A stretch of 12,518 bases of DNA from Proteiniphilum sp. UBA4977 (GTDB lineage Bacteria; Bacteroidota; Bacteroidia; Bacteroidales; Dysgonomonadaceae), in NCBI GenBank assembly GCA_002398565.1, contig DGZP01000102.1, positions 1 to 12,518 on the forward strand, read 5' to 3'. The position numbers and the translations under genes are program-made. Positions 1 through 9,300 of this stretch are shown here, in pieces (the stretch's first letter is position 1; every line of letters starts with the position of its first letter). The notes under the pieces were generated by a model. The model searched no databases, was not told where the DNA came from, and saw only the letters and a list, made by a program, of their open reading frames with translations.

Positions 1-450
1 GATGACTCTTTCCCTTATTCGGGCGTCTCTAACTGGAGGCCACCGTTGAAGTGGACATTGACCACAAACGATAAATATTACGGCACGCATGTTCGCTCCG
101 CCTACGTAATCAAAAGCGGTAGCGGAAATCAGATTGCTACATGGAAGATTCCTGTTCAGGATGCAGGACAGTATGATCTTTACTACTGGGTATATAAACC
201 CGATGAGCTGCGAAGGGGACGGGGAAGGCGCGGTCGCGGCCCTACCGGCGGAGATGCAGAATATCACTTTAAAATTCACTATGACGATGACGTTGAGGAT
301 GGATACATCAATCTGCAACGTTCGGAAGAGGGTTGGAGTTTATTGGGAACTTATTTCTTTAATAGCGATACGGTAGCAGTCGTTTTAAGCAACGACTCCA
401 AATTACGGACCGTAACGGCAGATGCAGTTAAGATTGTTAGAAGGAAATAA
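1..450 (+). CDS. Golvesin/xanthan-lyase-like C-terminal domain protein (3' end only)
   Basis: The reading frame is open from base 1 to the TAA at 448-450, so this is the C-terminal 149 residues of a longer protein whose start lies left of the window. The TTG at 46 is only an internal codon. The visible part fits the beta-rich golvesin C-terminal-like domain often annotated on 'xanthan lyase' proteins of Bacteroidota: an early W-T-x-T segment, a G-S-G-x-Q-I-A-T-W strand, A-G-Q-Y-D-L-Y-Y-W, then S-E-E-G-W-S-L-L-G-T-Y-F-F and the closing T-A-D-A-V-K-I-V. In this family the domain is usually a C-terminal appendage of secreted or periplasmic proteins, probably for carbohydrate or protein binding; catalytic activity cannot be judged from this piece. 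An Arg/Gly-rich insert sits at visible residues 70-81. The gene lies 73 bases before the efflux genes on the same strand and could share their operon. The family call is from pattern recognition. Confidence 0.75.
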   Translation, partial: DDSFPYSGVSNWRPPLKWTLTTNDKYYGTHVRSAYVIKSGSGNQIATWKIPVQDAGQYDLYYWVYKPDELRRGRGRRGRGPTGGDAEYHFKIHYDDDVEDGYINLQRSEEGWSLLGTYFFNSDTVAVVLSNDSKLRTVTADAVKIVRRK

Positions 451-523
451 CCATCGGACCAGACCTCTTTTTATCTAAAAATCAGTTTCAATCAGATACA
501 CTTGAACAGAAAAAGAAATAATT

Positions 524-2026
524 ATGGACATGAACCGGTTAAGGATACAACTATTTTGCTTGCTGTTACTTTGGGCGGGAGGATTATCGCTTTCATATAC
601 GCATGCACAAGCACCCATGACCATTGAACAGGCATTGGATATCGCGGAGGAGAACAATCCTGATCTGAAAGCAGCAAAACTCAACCTCGAACGATATCAG
701 CACAACCTTGTTGCACAACGGGCTTCGTTGAAGTCCCGCTTTTCACTTGATCTGAATCCGGTCAATTACAGCAAATCCAGAAGATTCGATAACCGGCTTT
801 CCCAGTGGTATACCAACGAAACACTGAATACGAGCGGGACATTCATGGTGTCCCAGCCGATCCTGATGACCGACGGTGAGATCTCACTGATCAATACATT
901 CGGATGGCAGGATAATAAGTCGACAGTGGAGGGGAGGGATAATCGGAACAGGGCATTTAGCAACGACCTCTATTTGCGACTGAATCAGCCGATATTTACC
1001 TACAACCGCCGAAAAATGGAGCTACAACAGATCGAATTTGATTATGAAAATGCGGGTATCCGGTACGCGTTGCAGCGATTAAACACGGAACGGAGTATTA
1101 CCAATCAATTTTATGCCGTCTACATGGCTCAAAACAACCTCTCCATCAGCAAAGAAGAGTTGGAAAATACAAAGCAGAGTTTTGATATCATTCAAAATAA
1201 GGTGGAAGCTGATCTGTCTGCAAGAGAAGAACTCTATCAGGCAGAACTGAACCTTGCCAATGCACAGTCTGCGGTAGAAGAAAGAATTGTCTCACTGGAA
1301 AACGCAAAAGATCAGCTGAAACAAACATTGGGAATGGCTTTGGATGATGATGTCGAAGTGACCGTCGAAATCGATGTGAGCCCGGTGGCGATTGACCTGG
1401 TTCAGGCGGTGCAGAGCGGACTGAACTCGAGAATGGAAATCAGGCAGCGTGAGATTGATATTGAACTGGCTGAACTTCAAATGATCCGAACTAAAAGCCT
1501 CAACGAATTCAGGGGCGACATCTCCTTATCGGTAGGGATCATTGGTGACCATGAAAAGTTTGGCAGCATGTATGATAATCCTACCCAAAATCCTCGTGTG
1601 GCGATAAGTTTTGCTGTTCCAATATTTGACTGGGGCGAAAAAAAGGCCAGGGTCAAGGCGCAAAAAGTGGCGCAAACAATAGCCAAGCTTGAGCAAGAAA
1701 ATTTGCAAATCGATATTGAACTGGACGTGAGGCAAACCTGGAGAAGACTGGAGAACCTGCGTACACAGATTGATATTGCTGAAAAAAGTGTCCGAAACGC
1801 CCAACTTACCTATGACATTAACTTGACCCGGTATAGGGAGGGTGACCTTACGGGGATGGAAATCAATCAGTTCCAAACCCAGTTGTCGAACAGGAAAATT
1901 GCTTACGCGCAAGCACTCATCAATTATAAAATTGAACTGCTTAACCTGAAAATATTGACTTTATATGACTTTGAAAATGAACAACCCATTGTACCGGTTA
2001 GGGAATGGACAGGTACTAAATATTAA
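524..2026 (+). CDS. TolC-family outer-membrane efflux channel
   Basis: This 500-residue protein has the length and layout of TolC-type outer-membrane factors. Residues 1-30 form a signal peptide: a short basic start (M-D-M-N-R-L-R), a Leu-rich core, and a probable cleavage after T-H-A-Q-A. The mature protein opens with M-T-I-E-Q-A-L-D-I-A-E-E-N-N-P-D-L, the usual first helix of an OEP repeat. Two OEP repeats follow (about 32-260 and 290-480), each with long charged coiled-coil helices and a beta hairpin; V-A-I-S-F-A-V-P-I-F-D-W-G-E marks the second hairpin. In the family, three copies form a beta-barrel in the outer membrane plus a periplasmic helical tunnel through which a pump discharges. 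The start at 524 keeps the whole signal peptide; an in-frame ATG at 530 is possible and changes only two residues. No Shine-Dalgarno is seen, only an A-rich leader as is normal in Bacteroidota. First efflux gene of the run, 31 bases before the adaptor. Confidence 0.93.
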   Translation: MDMNRLRIQLFCLLLLWAGGLSLSYTHAQAPMTIEQALDIAEENNPDLKAAKLNLERYQHNLVAQRASLKSRFSLDLNPVNYSKSRRFDNRLSQWYTNETLNTSGTFMVSQPILMTDGEISLINTFGWQDNKSTVEGRDNRNRAFSNDLYLRLNQPIFTYNRRKMELQQIEFDYENAGIRYALQRLNTERSITNQFYAVYMAQNNLSISKEELENTKQSFDIIQNKVEADLSAREELYQAELNLANAQSAVEERIVSLENAKDQLKQTLGMALDDDVEVTVEIDVSPVAIDLVQAVQSGLNSRMEIRQREIDIELAELQMIRTKSLNEFRGDISLSVGIIGDHEKFGSMYDNPTQNPRVAISFAVPIFDWGEKKARVKAQKVAQTIAKLEQENLQIDIELDVRQTWRRLENLRTQIDIAEKSVRNAQLTYDINLTRYREGDLTGMEINQFQTQLSNRKIAYAQALINYKIELLNLKILTLYDFENEQPIVPVREWTGTKY

Positions 2027-2057
2027 ATTTACGGATACAAATAATAAATATCACCGA

Positions 2058-3110
2058 ATGAACTACAGAATCATATTGCTTACGGTAATTGTTGCATTGT
2101 TGACAGCATGCGGAAATCAGCCCCAAAGCAGTCAAAGCGAGATTGAAACACCTGTCTCTGTGCAGGAACTGAAAAAAAGTTCGATCAGTAAATTGATTAA
2201 CACAACTGGAACGGCACTGGCAACCTATAGCGTTGATCTGAATGCTGAGATGAGTGGTTTTTACAACCTGCAGGCCAATCCATCCACCGGCAAACCCTAC
2301 AAGTTAGGTGAAGTCGTAAAGAAAGGACAACTGATCATTCGCCTGGAAGATAAAGAGTATGAAAATGGGATAGCGCTGGAGTCCAGAAAACTCAGCCTTG
2401 AAATAGCGGAGCAGGAGCAAAGCAAGCAGAAAGCTCTCTATGAAAAAGGAGGGGTCACTTTAAGTGAAATGCGCAATACCGAAGTGCGTGTCACAAACGC
2501 CCGTTACGACCTCGAAAATGCGATCCTCAATCTTGAAAAAATGAGCGTGAGGGCACCCTTTGAAGGTGTCATTGTCTCGTTGCCGCACTATACCCCGCAG
2601 AGCAGGGTGTCGCAAGGCAGTCAGATGGTCGGACTGATGGCCTATTCACGCATGTATATGGACATTAATCTTCCGGAAAGCGCAATAGAATACGTACAAT
2701 CCAATCAACCGGTTTATATTACGCATTACACATTACTTCAGGATACGCTTAGTGGTGTCATCAGTGAACTGTCGCCGGCCATCAGCACGGAAACACGTAC
2801 TTTCAGGGGAAAGATATTGATCGACAACAAACAGCTGAAATTGCGTCCCGGTATGTTTGTGAAAGCCGATATTGTAGTGGACAAGGCAGATAGTGCTATT
2901 GTTATTCCGAAAGAGGTGGTCATTTCACGGAGGAACCGGAAATATGTCTATATTGTGGAAAGGAATACGGCGATTCTGCGTGATATTCAAACGGGGCTCG
3001 AAGATGAGGATAATATTGAGGTTGTACAGGGATTGAATGAGAATGACAACCTGATTATCCGGGGATACGAGACGTTGCGTGAAAATAGTCGCGTAAAAGT
3101 ATTGAAATAG
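2058..3110 (+). CDS. RND efflux periplasmic adaptor (membrane fusion) lipoprotein
   Basis: I place the start at the ATG at 2058, giving 350 residues with a clear lipoprotein signal: M-N-Y-R, a hydrophobic core, and a lipobox L-T-A-C with Cys18. The residues after Cys (G-N-Q-P-Q) carry no acidic surface-export signal, so attachment to the periplasmic face of the inner membrane is likely. The domain order fits the membrane-fusion family: first lipoyl half with V-V-K-K-G-Q-L-I around 86-93, a short alpha-helical hairpin around 97-160, second lipoyl half R-A-P-F-E-G-V at 165-171, a beta-barrel around 190-260, and a membrane-proximal domain containing R-P-G-M-F-V and ending at 350. The role is to bridge the inner-membrane permeases and the TolC channel and pass conformational change between them. 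An in-frame start at 1965 would overlap the tolC-like gene and bury the signal peptide, so I rejected it. The first permease follows after 44 bases. Confidence 0.93.
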   Translation: MNYRIILLTVIVALLTACGNQPQSSQSEIETPVSVQELKKSSISKLINTTGTALATYSVDLNAEMSGFYNLQANPSTGKPYKLGEVVKKGQLIIRLEDKEYENGIALESRKLSLEIAEQEQSKQKALYEKGGVTLSEMRNTEVRVTNARYDLENAILNLEKMSVRAPFEGVIVSLPHYTPQSRVSQGSQMVGLMAYSRMYMDINLPESAIEYVQSNQPVYITHYTLLQDTLSGVISELSPAISTETRTFRGKILIDNKQLKLRPGMFVKADIVVDKADSAIVIPKEVVISRRNRKYVYIVERNTAILRDIQTGLEDEDNIEVVQGLNENDNLIIRGYETLRENSRVKVLK

Positions 3111-3154
3111 TATAATGCAAAGAGAATAGCCATACTTTTAACATGATATCGTAA

Positions 3155-6100
3155 ATGAGGAATATACTCCGATTCGCATTGAAAAATCCCGTTACCATCA
3201 GTATGATCGTGTTTGCGATCTTGCTGCTGGGGAAGATTTCGTACGACAGGCTCAGCGTAGATTTATTGCCCAATATGAACACGCCGCGCCTCTTCGTCGA
3301 ACTGGAAGCCGGGGAGCGTCCACCGGAAGAGATCGAAAAAATGTTTGTCGAAAGCATAGAATCGATGGCTATCCGGCAGAGTGATGTGATACAGGTCTCT
3401 TCGGTGATCAGGGCTGGGTCTGCTCAGGTAACGGTAGAGTACCTGCAAAACAAAGATATGGATGAAGCTTTCCTGGATCTTCAGAAAGCGATAACCCCCT
3501 TTTCCCAGAATTCAGGTATTGAGTCCATCAACATCACCCAGCATGATCCGAACACGGCACCGGTCATGTTGATCGCGATGTCGCACCAGTCGATAACCGA
3601 CATGGCGGAGTTGCGAAAAATGGCGGATAGCTATATCCGGAACGAACTTATACGCCTGGAAGGAATAGCTGAAGTATCCCTGTCGGGTGAGGAGTTGGCG
3701 GTGCTGACCATAGAAACGGATCCCTATATATTGAATGCTTTCGGTATTACCATGGAGGAGATCGCTTCGAAAATCGAAGCAAATAATCAAAGCATATCGG
3801 GTGGCCGGGTGAGTGAGCTGGGGTTGCAATACTTGGTCAAAAGTTCCTCGTTGTTTAATTCCGAGGCAGATTTCGAGAACCTGATCGTCAGCTACAAGCC
3901 TACAGAGGCAACCTCGGGTAGATCCGGAACGCAGAATTCAGGGACTAATGTTGAAAGCGCCCCCCTGTTTTTACGTGAAGTAGCCACAGTGAGGTTTGAA
4001 AACGCACGTCCCGACAATATCGTGCGTATAAATGGGGAGCGTTGCATCGGCCTCTCGGTTTATAAAGAAACGCAATTCAATACAGTAAAGGCTGTAAACC
4101 TGATCAGTAGCCAATTATCAGTGATCGAACAAGCGTTGCCAGGGTATAGGTTTCAGGTGATCAGCAATCAGGGAACCTTCATAAAACAGGCAATTGGAGA
4201 GGTGATAAACAGCGCTTTATTGGGTATGCTGCTCGCCGTGTTGGTCTTGTTTTACTTTCTACGAAGGATAGGTACGACCCTTATTGTGAGCGTTTCTATT
4301 CCAATTTCCATTATTGCCACCTTTACCATGATGTACTTCAATGGACTCACGCTTAATGTAATGACGCTAAGTGGGCTTGCTTTAGGGGCAGGTATGCTGA
4401 TAGATAATGTGATTGTGGTGATAGAGAGTATATTCCGAAACCGGGAGCAGGGTCTGGAGCGCAGAGAAGCCATAATCAACGGGACTACCGAAGTTTCCGG
4501 GGCAGTCATTGCCTCCACCGTAACAACCATCGTCGTGTTTATCCCGATCGTTTATCTGCATGGCGCTTCGGGGGAGCTGTTCAAAGACCTGGCGTGGACT
4601 GTGACGTTCGCTTTGCTGTCGTCGCTGTTTGTGTCCTTGATGGTGATTCCCATGCTGTATGACAGGCTTACGGGACGGAAAAAGGTTAAAGCAGAGTCGG
4701 AGGCGGTACAATTCAAAGGGTACGGCAACCGTCTTCGTACAATGCTTGCTCATCGCTGGTGGGTGATTGCGGTTTCAGCAGCGATACTGTTCGTTTCCAT
4801 ACTCCTGATACCCTTTGTCGGTACCGAGTTTTTACCGCGTACGGAAGGGAAAGATTTCACCATATCGGTCAAACTGCCGGAGGGCACCCGACTGGAACGT
4901 ACAGATGCCGTGGTTAATAACCTGGAACACCTGCTGAATCAGATCTGTAGAGATAGCTTGACGGTGGTCTATAGCCATATAGGTAAAGGTTCCTCGGACA
5001 ATGAAATATTTGAGGGAGAGCATACAGCCAAGATGAAAGTTATCTTATCCGGGCAAAGCAAAGTTTCTCCGGCAGATCTGATTGCACGTTTCTCCGAAGC
5101 GACCCAAGATATGGATGGATTGGAGCTTGCGTTCAAGCAGGATGACAATTCGCTGGGTGAGTTCCTGGGAAGCGAGGAGGCTCCTATTGTTGTGGAGGTG
5201 AGAGGCGAAGATCTTGAAGAGATTACTTCCTTAACGGACGATGTGTTGTCACGCATGGCCTCCGTAGAGGGAATTTATAATGTAAAATCGTCGATGGCCG
5301 ATGGAGCACCTGAACTTAATGTCAATATCAACCGTACCATCGCCGGAATCCATAACATATCGGTGGCTACCGTGATTCAGCAGATTGGGCAACAACTGCA
5401 GGGACACAATGTGGGAAAAATGGATTACAGGGGAGAGATGCGCGATATCGTGATCAAGGTGCCGGATATGACTAGCAGGGAGCTGGGAGAGTTGGTGATC
5501 AAAAGCGGAAGCCAGGAGTTTCGGCTGAACGAGATTGCAACCGTCACCCATTCCCAGGCTCCAAAAGAGATCTATCGTCGGAACCAAACCCGCCTTAACA
5601 AAATTGTTTCCAATATGGAAGCAGGTCGTTCCCTCGACAAGGTTGCCCGTGAGATCCGTGCAACAGTGGCGGATATCGAACTTTCCCCCGGCTATTCCGT
5701 CTCGGTGACAGGAGAAGAGGAGAAACGTGCAGAATCGATGGAGAGTCTCCTGTTTGCGCTGTTGCTTTCCGTGGTGCTGGTTTATATGGTTTTGGCTTCT
5801 CAATATGAATCGTTGTTGCATCCCTTCACCATATTGTTAACCACGCCGTTTGGACTGGTGGGAGCCGTCATGTTTTTCCTGATTACCCGAACCCCATTGA
5901 ATATCATGGGTGCGATGGGTATAATCATGCTGGCGGGGATAGCCATCAACAATTCGATCCTCCTGGTAGGACGTATCAACCAGCTGAAGAGAACGATGAC
6001 ACTGACAGACGCAATCGTTCAGGCAGGGCAACAGCGTATACGACCCATCATCATGACCAGTCTCACGACAATATTGGTGTTGTTACCCATGACATTCAAT

Positions 6101-6304
6101 TTCGGAGAAGGTGTGGTGATGCGTTCCTCCATGGCTGTGGCTGTCATCGGCGGATTGGTTACCTCTACGTTGATGAGTCTGGTGTTGATTCCTTGTGTCT
6201 ATTACCTGTTTGAGCAGATGAAGCGAAAGGTAACAATGGGGGAAGATCAGGTTCCTGTGCAGGATATGAAAGAGAGCAAGAAAGGTTTACCGTTTGATAA
6301 ATAA
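3155..6304 (+). CDS. RND efflux permease, HAE-1/AcrB-like (first of a tandem pair)
   Basis: At 1049 residues this is a full-length RND permease with the AcrB plan: helix 1 near residues 12-30, a large periplasmic porter/docking loop, helices 2-6 around 335-550, a second periplasmic loop, and helices 8-12 around 865-1020. It should use the proton motive force to move substrates from periplasm or inner membrane into the adaptor/TolC conduit. The relay region shows G-M-L-I-D-N in helix 4 (D417, N418), I-N-N-S in helix 10 (N932, N933), and R961 and T968 in R-I-R-P-I-I-M-T-S of helix 11. Thus the AcrB D407, R971 and T978 positions are kept, while D408 and K940 positions appear to be Asn. A Ser/Thr/Gly-rich linker around residues 248-268 interrupts the first porter loop. 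An upstream in-frame ATG at 3143 hits a stop after three codons, so 3155 is the start. Only 3 bases separate it from the next permease. Substrate is unknown. Confidence 0.95.
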   Translation: MRNILRFALKNPVTISMIVFAILLLGKISYDRLSVDLLPNMNTPRLFVELEAGERPPEEIEKMFVESIESMAIRQSDVIQVSSVIRAGSAQVTVEYLQNKDMDEAFLDLQKAITPFSQNSGIESINITQHDPNTAPVMLIAMSHQSITDMAELRKMADSYIRNELIRLEGIAEVSLSGEELAVLTIETDPYILNAFGITMEEIASKIEANNQSISGGRVSELGLQYLVKSSSLFNSEADFENLIVSYKPTEATSGRSGTQNSGTNVESAPLFLREVATVRFENARPDNIVRINGERCIGLSVYKETQFNTVKAVNLISSQLSVIEQALPGYRFQVISNQGTFIKQAIGEVINSALLGMLLAVLVLFYFLRRIGTTLIVSVSIPISIIATFTMMYFNGLTLNVMTLSGLALGAGMLIDNVIVVIESIFRNREQGLERREAIINGTTEVSGAVIASTVTTIVVFIPIVYLHGASGELFKDLAWTVTFALLSSLFVSLMVIPMLYDRLTGRKKVKAESEAVQFKGYGNRLRTMLAHRWWVIAVSAAILFVSILLIPFVGTEFLPRTEGKDFTISVKLPEGTRLERTDAVVNNLEHLLNQICRDSLTVVYSHIGKGSSDNEIFEGEHTAKMKVILSGQSKVSPADLIARFSEATQDMDGLELAFKQDDNSLGEFLGSEEAPIVVEVRGEDLEEITSLTDDVLSRMASVEGIYNVKSSMADGAPELNVNINRTIAGIHNISVATVIQQIGQQLQGHNVGKMDYRGEMRDIVIKVPDMTSRELGELVIKSGSQEFRLNEIATVTHSQAPKEIYRRNQTRLNKIVSNMEAGRSLDKVAREIRATVADIELSPGYSVSVTGEEEKRAESMESLLFALLLSVVLVYMVLASQYESLLHPFTILLTTPFGLVGAVMFFLITRTPLNIMGAMGIIMLAGIAINNSILLVGRINQLKRTMTLTDAIVQAGQQRIRPIIMTSLTTILVLLPMTFNFGEGVVMRSSMAVAVIGGLVTSTLMSLVLIPCVYYLFEQMKRKVTMGEDQVPVQDMKESKKGLPFDK

Positions 6305-6307
6305 AGC

Positions 6308-9300
6308 ATGGATTTCCTTTTAAACAGAAGAGTAACAATCAGTATGTTGTTTATTGCATCTACCCTGTTGGGGTATGTGTCCTATAAACAATTACCGGTT
6401 GAATTGCTTCCCAATGCAGAGTTACCCGTGCTATATGTTTCAGTGAACGCACAGCAGGATATGGATCCTGCTTTTGTGGAGTCGGAGGTGATCATTCCGC
6501 TTGAAGGAGCTATCAGCTCCGTGGGCGGGGTCGACAAGATAGAATCGGAGATCAGCAGCCGGCAATCGTCCATTCGTGTCGATTTCAAGAACAATGTGAA
6601 TTTTAAAACCACATCGTTGAAACTGGAAGAGAAGATGAAAGAGGTATCCTCATCGCTTCCGGATGGTTTTAACGTTCGTGTACAAAAGATGGATGTCTCC
6701 AGGGTGAGCAATGCATTTATCTCACTTCAGGTACGTGGCTCCGGCGGGGTCGACCGTGTACGCAATATTGTGGAAGAGGAGATTCTGCCTGAATTGGAAA
6801 ATATTGACGGAGTTGCTGCTGTTCGGATTTATGGTGGTCGCGAGCGTGCAATAGAGATACAACTGAATAAGGATGCCAGTAAAGCATTAAATATCACTCC
6901 TTCCAGGTTAAGCAGCCTGCTGAACAGCAATGCACGTGAGAAAGTGTTTGTCGGCACCGTGAAAGAAACGGACAGCCAGTACTTTGTGCATGTGCACTCT
7001 ACCTACACCAAGGTGTCGGATCTGGAAAACATTGTGGTAGCTCCTGGCCCTGTCTTGCTGAAAGACATTGCGACTATCTTTTTCGATTTGAAAGAGGAAA
7101 CCTCATACAGCCGGGTAAATGGAAAAGAAGCCATATCGGTATCCCTTGTTAACGACGCGCAAGCCAACCTGATAGATCTGTCGCACCGTACGTTGGAGAC
7201 TGTTGAAAAGCTCAATGGACAGTTGACATTCCAGGACGCGGAGATTGTGGTCGACTCCAATACGGCCGAAACTATGGAGAATAACATCAATCAGATCATC
7301 AACCTGGCATTAACGGGTGGATTACTTGCGATCCTTGTGCTTTGGTTTTTCCTGAAAAATGTGCGGTTGGTCTTTTTCATTGCCCTCTCAATCCCAATTT
7401 CTGTCTTCACGGCATTTAGCTTCTTCTACTACGCGGGTATTTCAATCAATAGCCTGACGCTCGTAGGAATGGCTTTGGCCGTAGGTATGCTGCTGGATAA
7501 CAGTGTTGTGGTACTGGAAAATATCTACCGTCTGTCGGGATCCGGGCTCACTGCCGACGAATCGGTCAGCCGGGGGACTAAAGAGGTATGGCGTTCCATC
7601 GTTGCGGCAACGCTTACTACGGTCATTATCTTCCTGCCTTTCATCTTCTCCGATAACTTTCTGCTCAAGCTGATGGGGAGCCATATAGGCGTTTCGATTA
7701 TCTCTACCCTGTTGGTTTCACTGGCCGTAGCATTGTTTTTCGTCCCGATGGCGGCCTATTTGATTTTACGCAGTAAAAAAAGTAAAACTGTATTTTATGA
7801 AAAAGTTACTTTGCTGCAACGACCGATACAGGTGTACCTTGTACTGTTGAAGAGCTGTCTGCGAAATCCGGGCAGGACAATTTTTGGCTCTCTCATCCTG
7901 CTTTTTGCTGTCCTGATCTTATCGCTTTCCACAGCTGTGAGGCAAAACAGGGAGGTGGATTCGGACAGGTTCAACATCTACGTGACGATGCCGGCGGGAA
8001 GCACATTGGAGAGTACGGATAATGTGGTCAGAGTGATGGAAGAGCGGTTGGAAGACATCCCTGAAAAGAAAGACCTGGTTAGCCGGATTAATGAAGAAGA
8101 GGCCATGCTGACGCTTATTTTACAGGAGAACTTTCAAAAGATAGGGAAGCGTAAGATTTCGGAAATCAAAGCGGATGTGCAGTCCAGAATCCCTAATGTA
8201 GGGGGTGCAGAGATCATAGTGGCCGATGCTACGGGAGGTGGACAAAGCAATGCCGGCGGATTAGGCGGTATGGTCGGCTTTATGAGTCTGCTAGGGATTG
8301 GCGACAATCAGGAACGGATTGTTGTCAAAGGATCAGATTACGAGATGATGCAGTTGGTTGCTGAAGATATTCGGTATCAATTGGAGCAACAGGAATTCAT
8401 ACAAAACACTCGCGTCTCTTTTATGCGTCGACAACCGGAGATCATGCTTGACTTCGATCAGGTTTTACTTACCTCTTACGGTATTACACGTGCAAACATC
8501 CTTACGGGCTTATCGGAGTTGAACAGTGAGTTTTCATCAGGAACAGCATTTAAGGTGGGCGACGAATCATACGATATCGTCATTCGCGACAAAACAGCAG
8601 AAGAAGAGGAGGAGCAGCAAAGACAAAAAACCATCGATGATCTGGAAGCGGTGCAGATCATGAACAGCAGCGGGGGCTTGCACAACCTGAAGGATATTGC
8701 ATCGGTAAACAAAGGTTACGGCCGTTCCCGCATCATACGTGTCAATCAGGATAAACAACTGGATGTTCGTTACGGCTTTCTGAGGAGCATCGAACAATCC
8801 AAAACATTGCTGGAGGGGTATCGTAACGATATCGATCAGCTGATTGCCAACTATAACCTGCCCGCCGGTGTAGCTATCGAGGTAATCCACGAAGAGGATC
8901 AGTTCGCCGAATTCAAGTTCCTTATCTTCGCCGCCTTCCTGTTGATATTTATGATCCTGGCAATGGTGTTTGAGTCGGTCACCACACCCCTGGTCATCCT
9001 TTTTTCCATTCCCCTAGCGGCAATTGGTTCGCTGATCGCACTGTTTCTGACGGGAAACAGTCTCTTGAACGCAAATACGTTAATGGGATTTCTTATCTTG
9101 TTGGGTGTGGTGGTGAATAACGGCATTATCCTGATCGATTACACTAAGTTGCTGCGTAAACGCGGATACAGGCGTGAAAGGGCATTGATGACAGCGGGTA
9201 TCTCCCGTATCAGGCCCATTCTGATCACCGCCATCACGACCATTATCGCTATGATGCCGCTCGCAATGGGTGATACAGAATATGCTGGAGCTATAGGCGC

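Noticed and set aside
466..504. Bacteroidota-type promoter before the TolC-like gene
   Set aside because: TACACTTG at 497-504 is one base off the TAnnTTTG element, but there is no TTTG at proper spacing upstream, so support is too weak to list.
1965..2057. Longer start for the adaptor at 1965
   Set aside because: It would overlap the end of the TolC-like gene by 62 bases and place 31 extra residues before an excellent lipoprotein signal peptide that begins at 2058.
3111..3154. Small regulatory element between adaptor and first permease
   Set aside because: Only 44 AT-rich bases with no stem, repeat or promoter motif that I can defend; the ATG at 3143 runs into a stop after three codons.
5249..5821. 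190-codon antisense open frame inside the first permease
   Set aside because: It lies wholly opposite a well-supported gene, has a composition typical of a shadow frame rich in His, Gln and Cys, and shows no recognisable domain.
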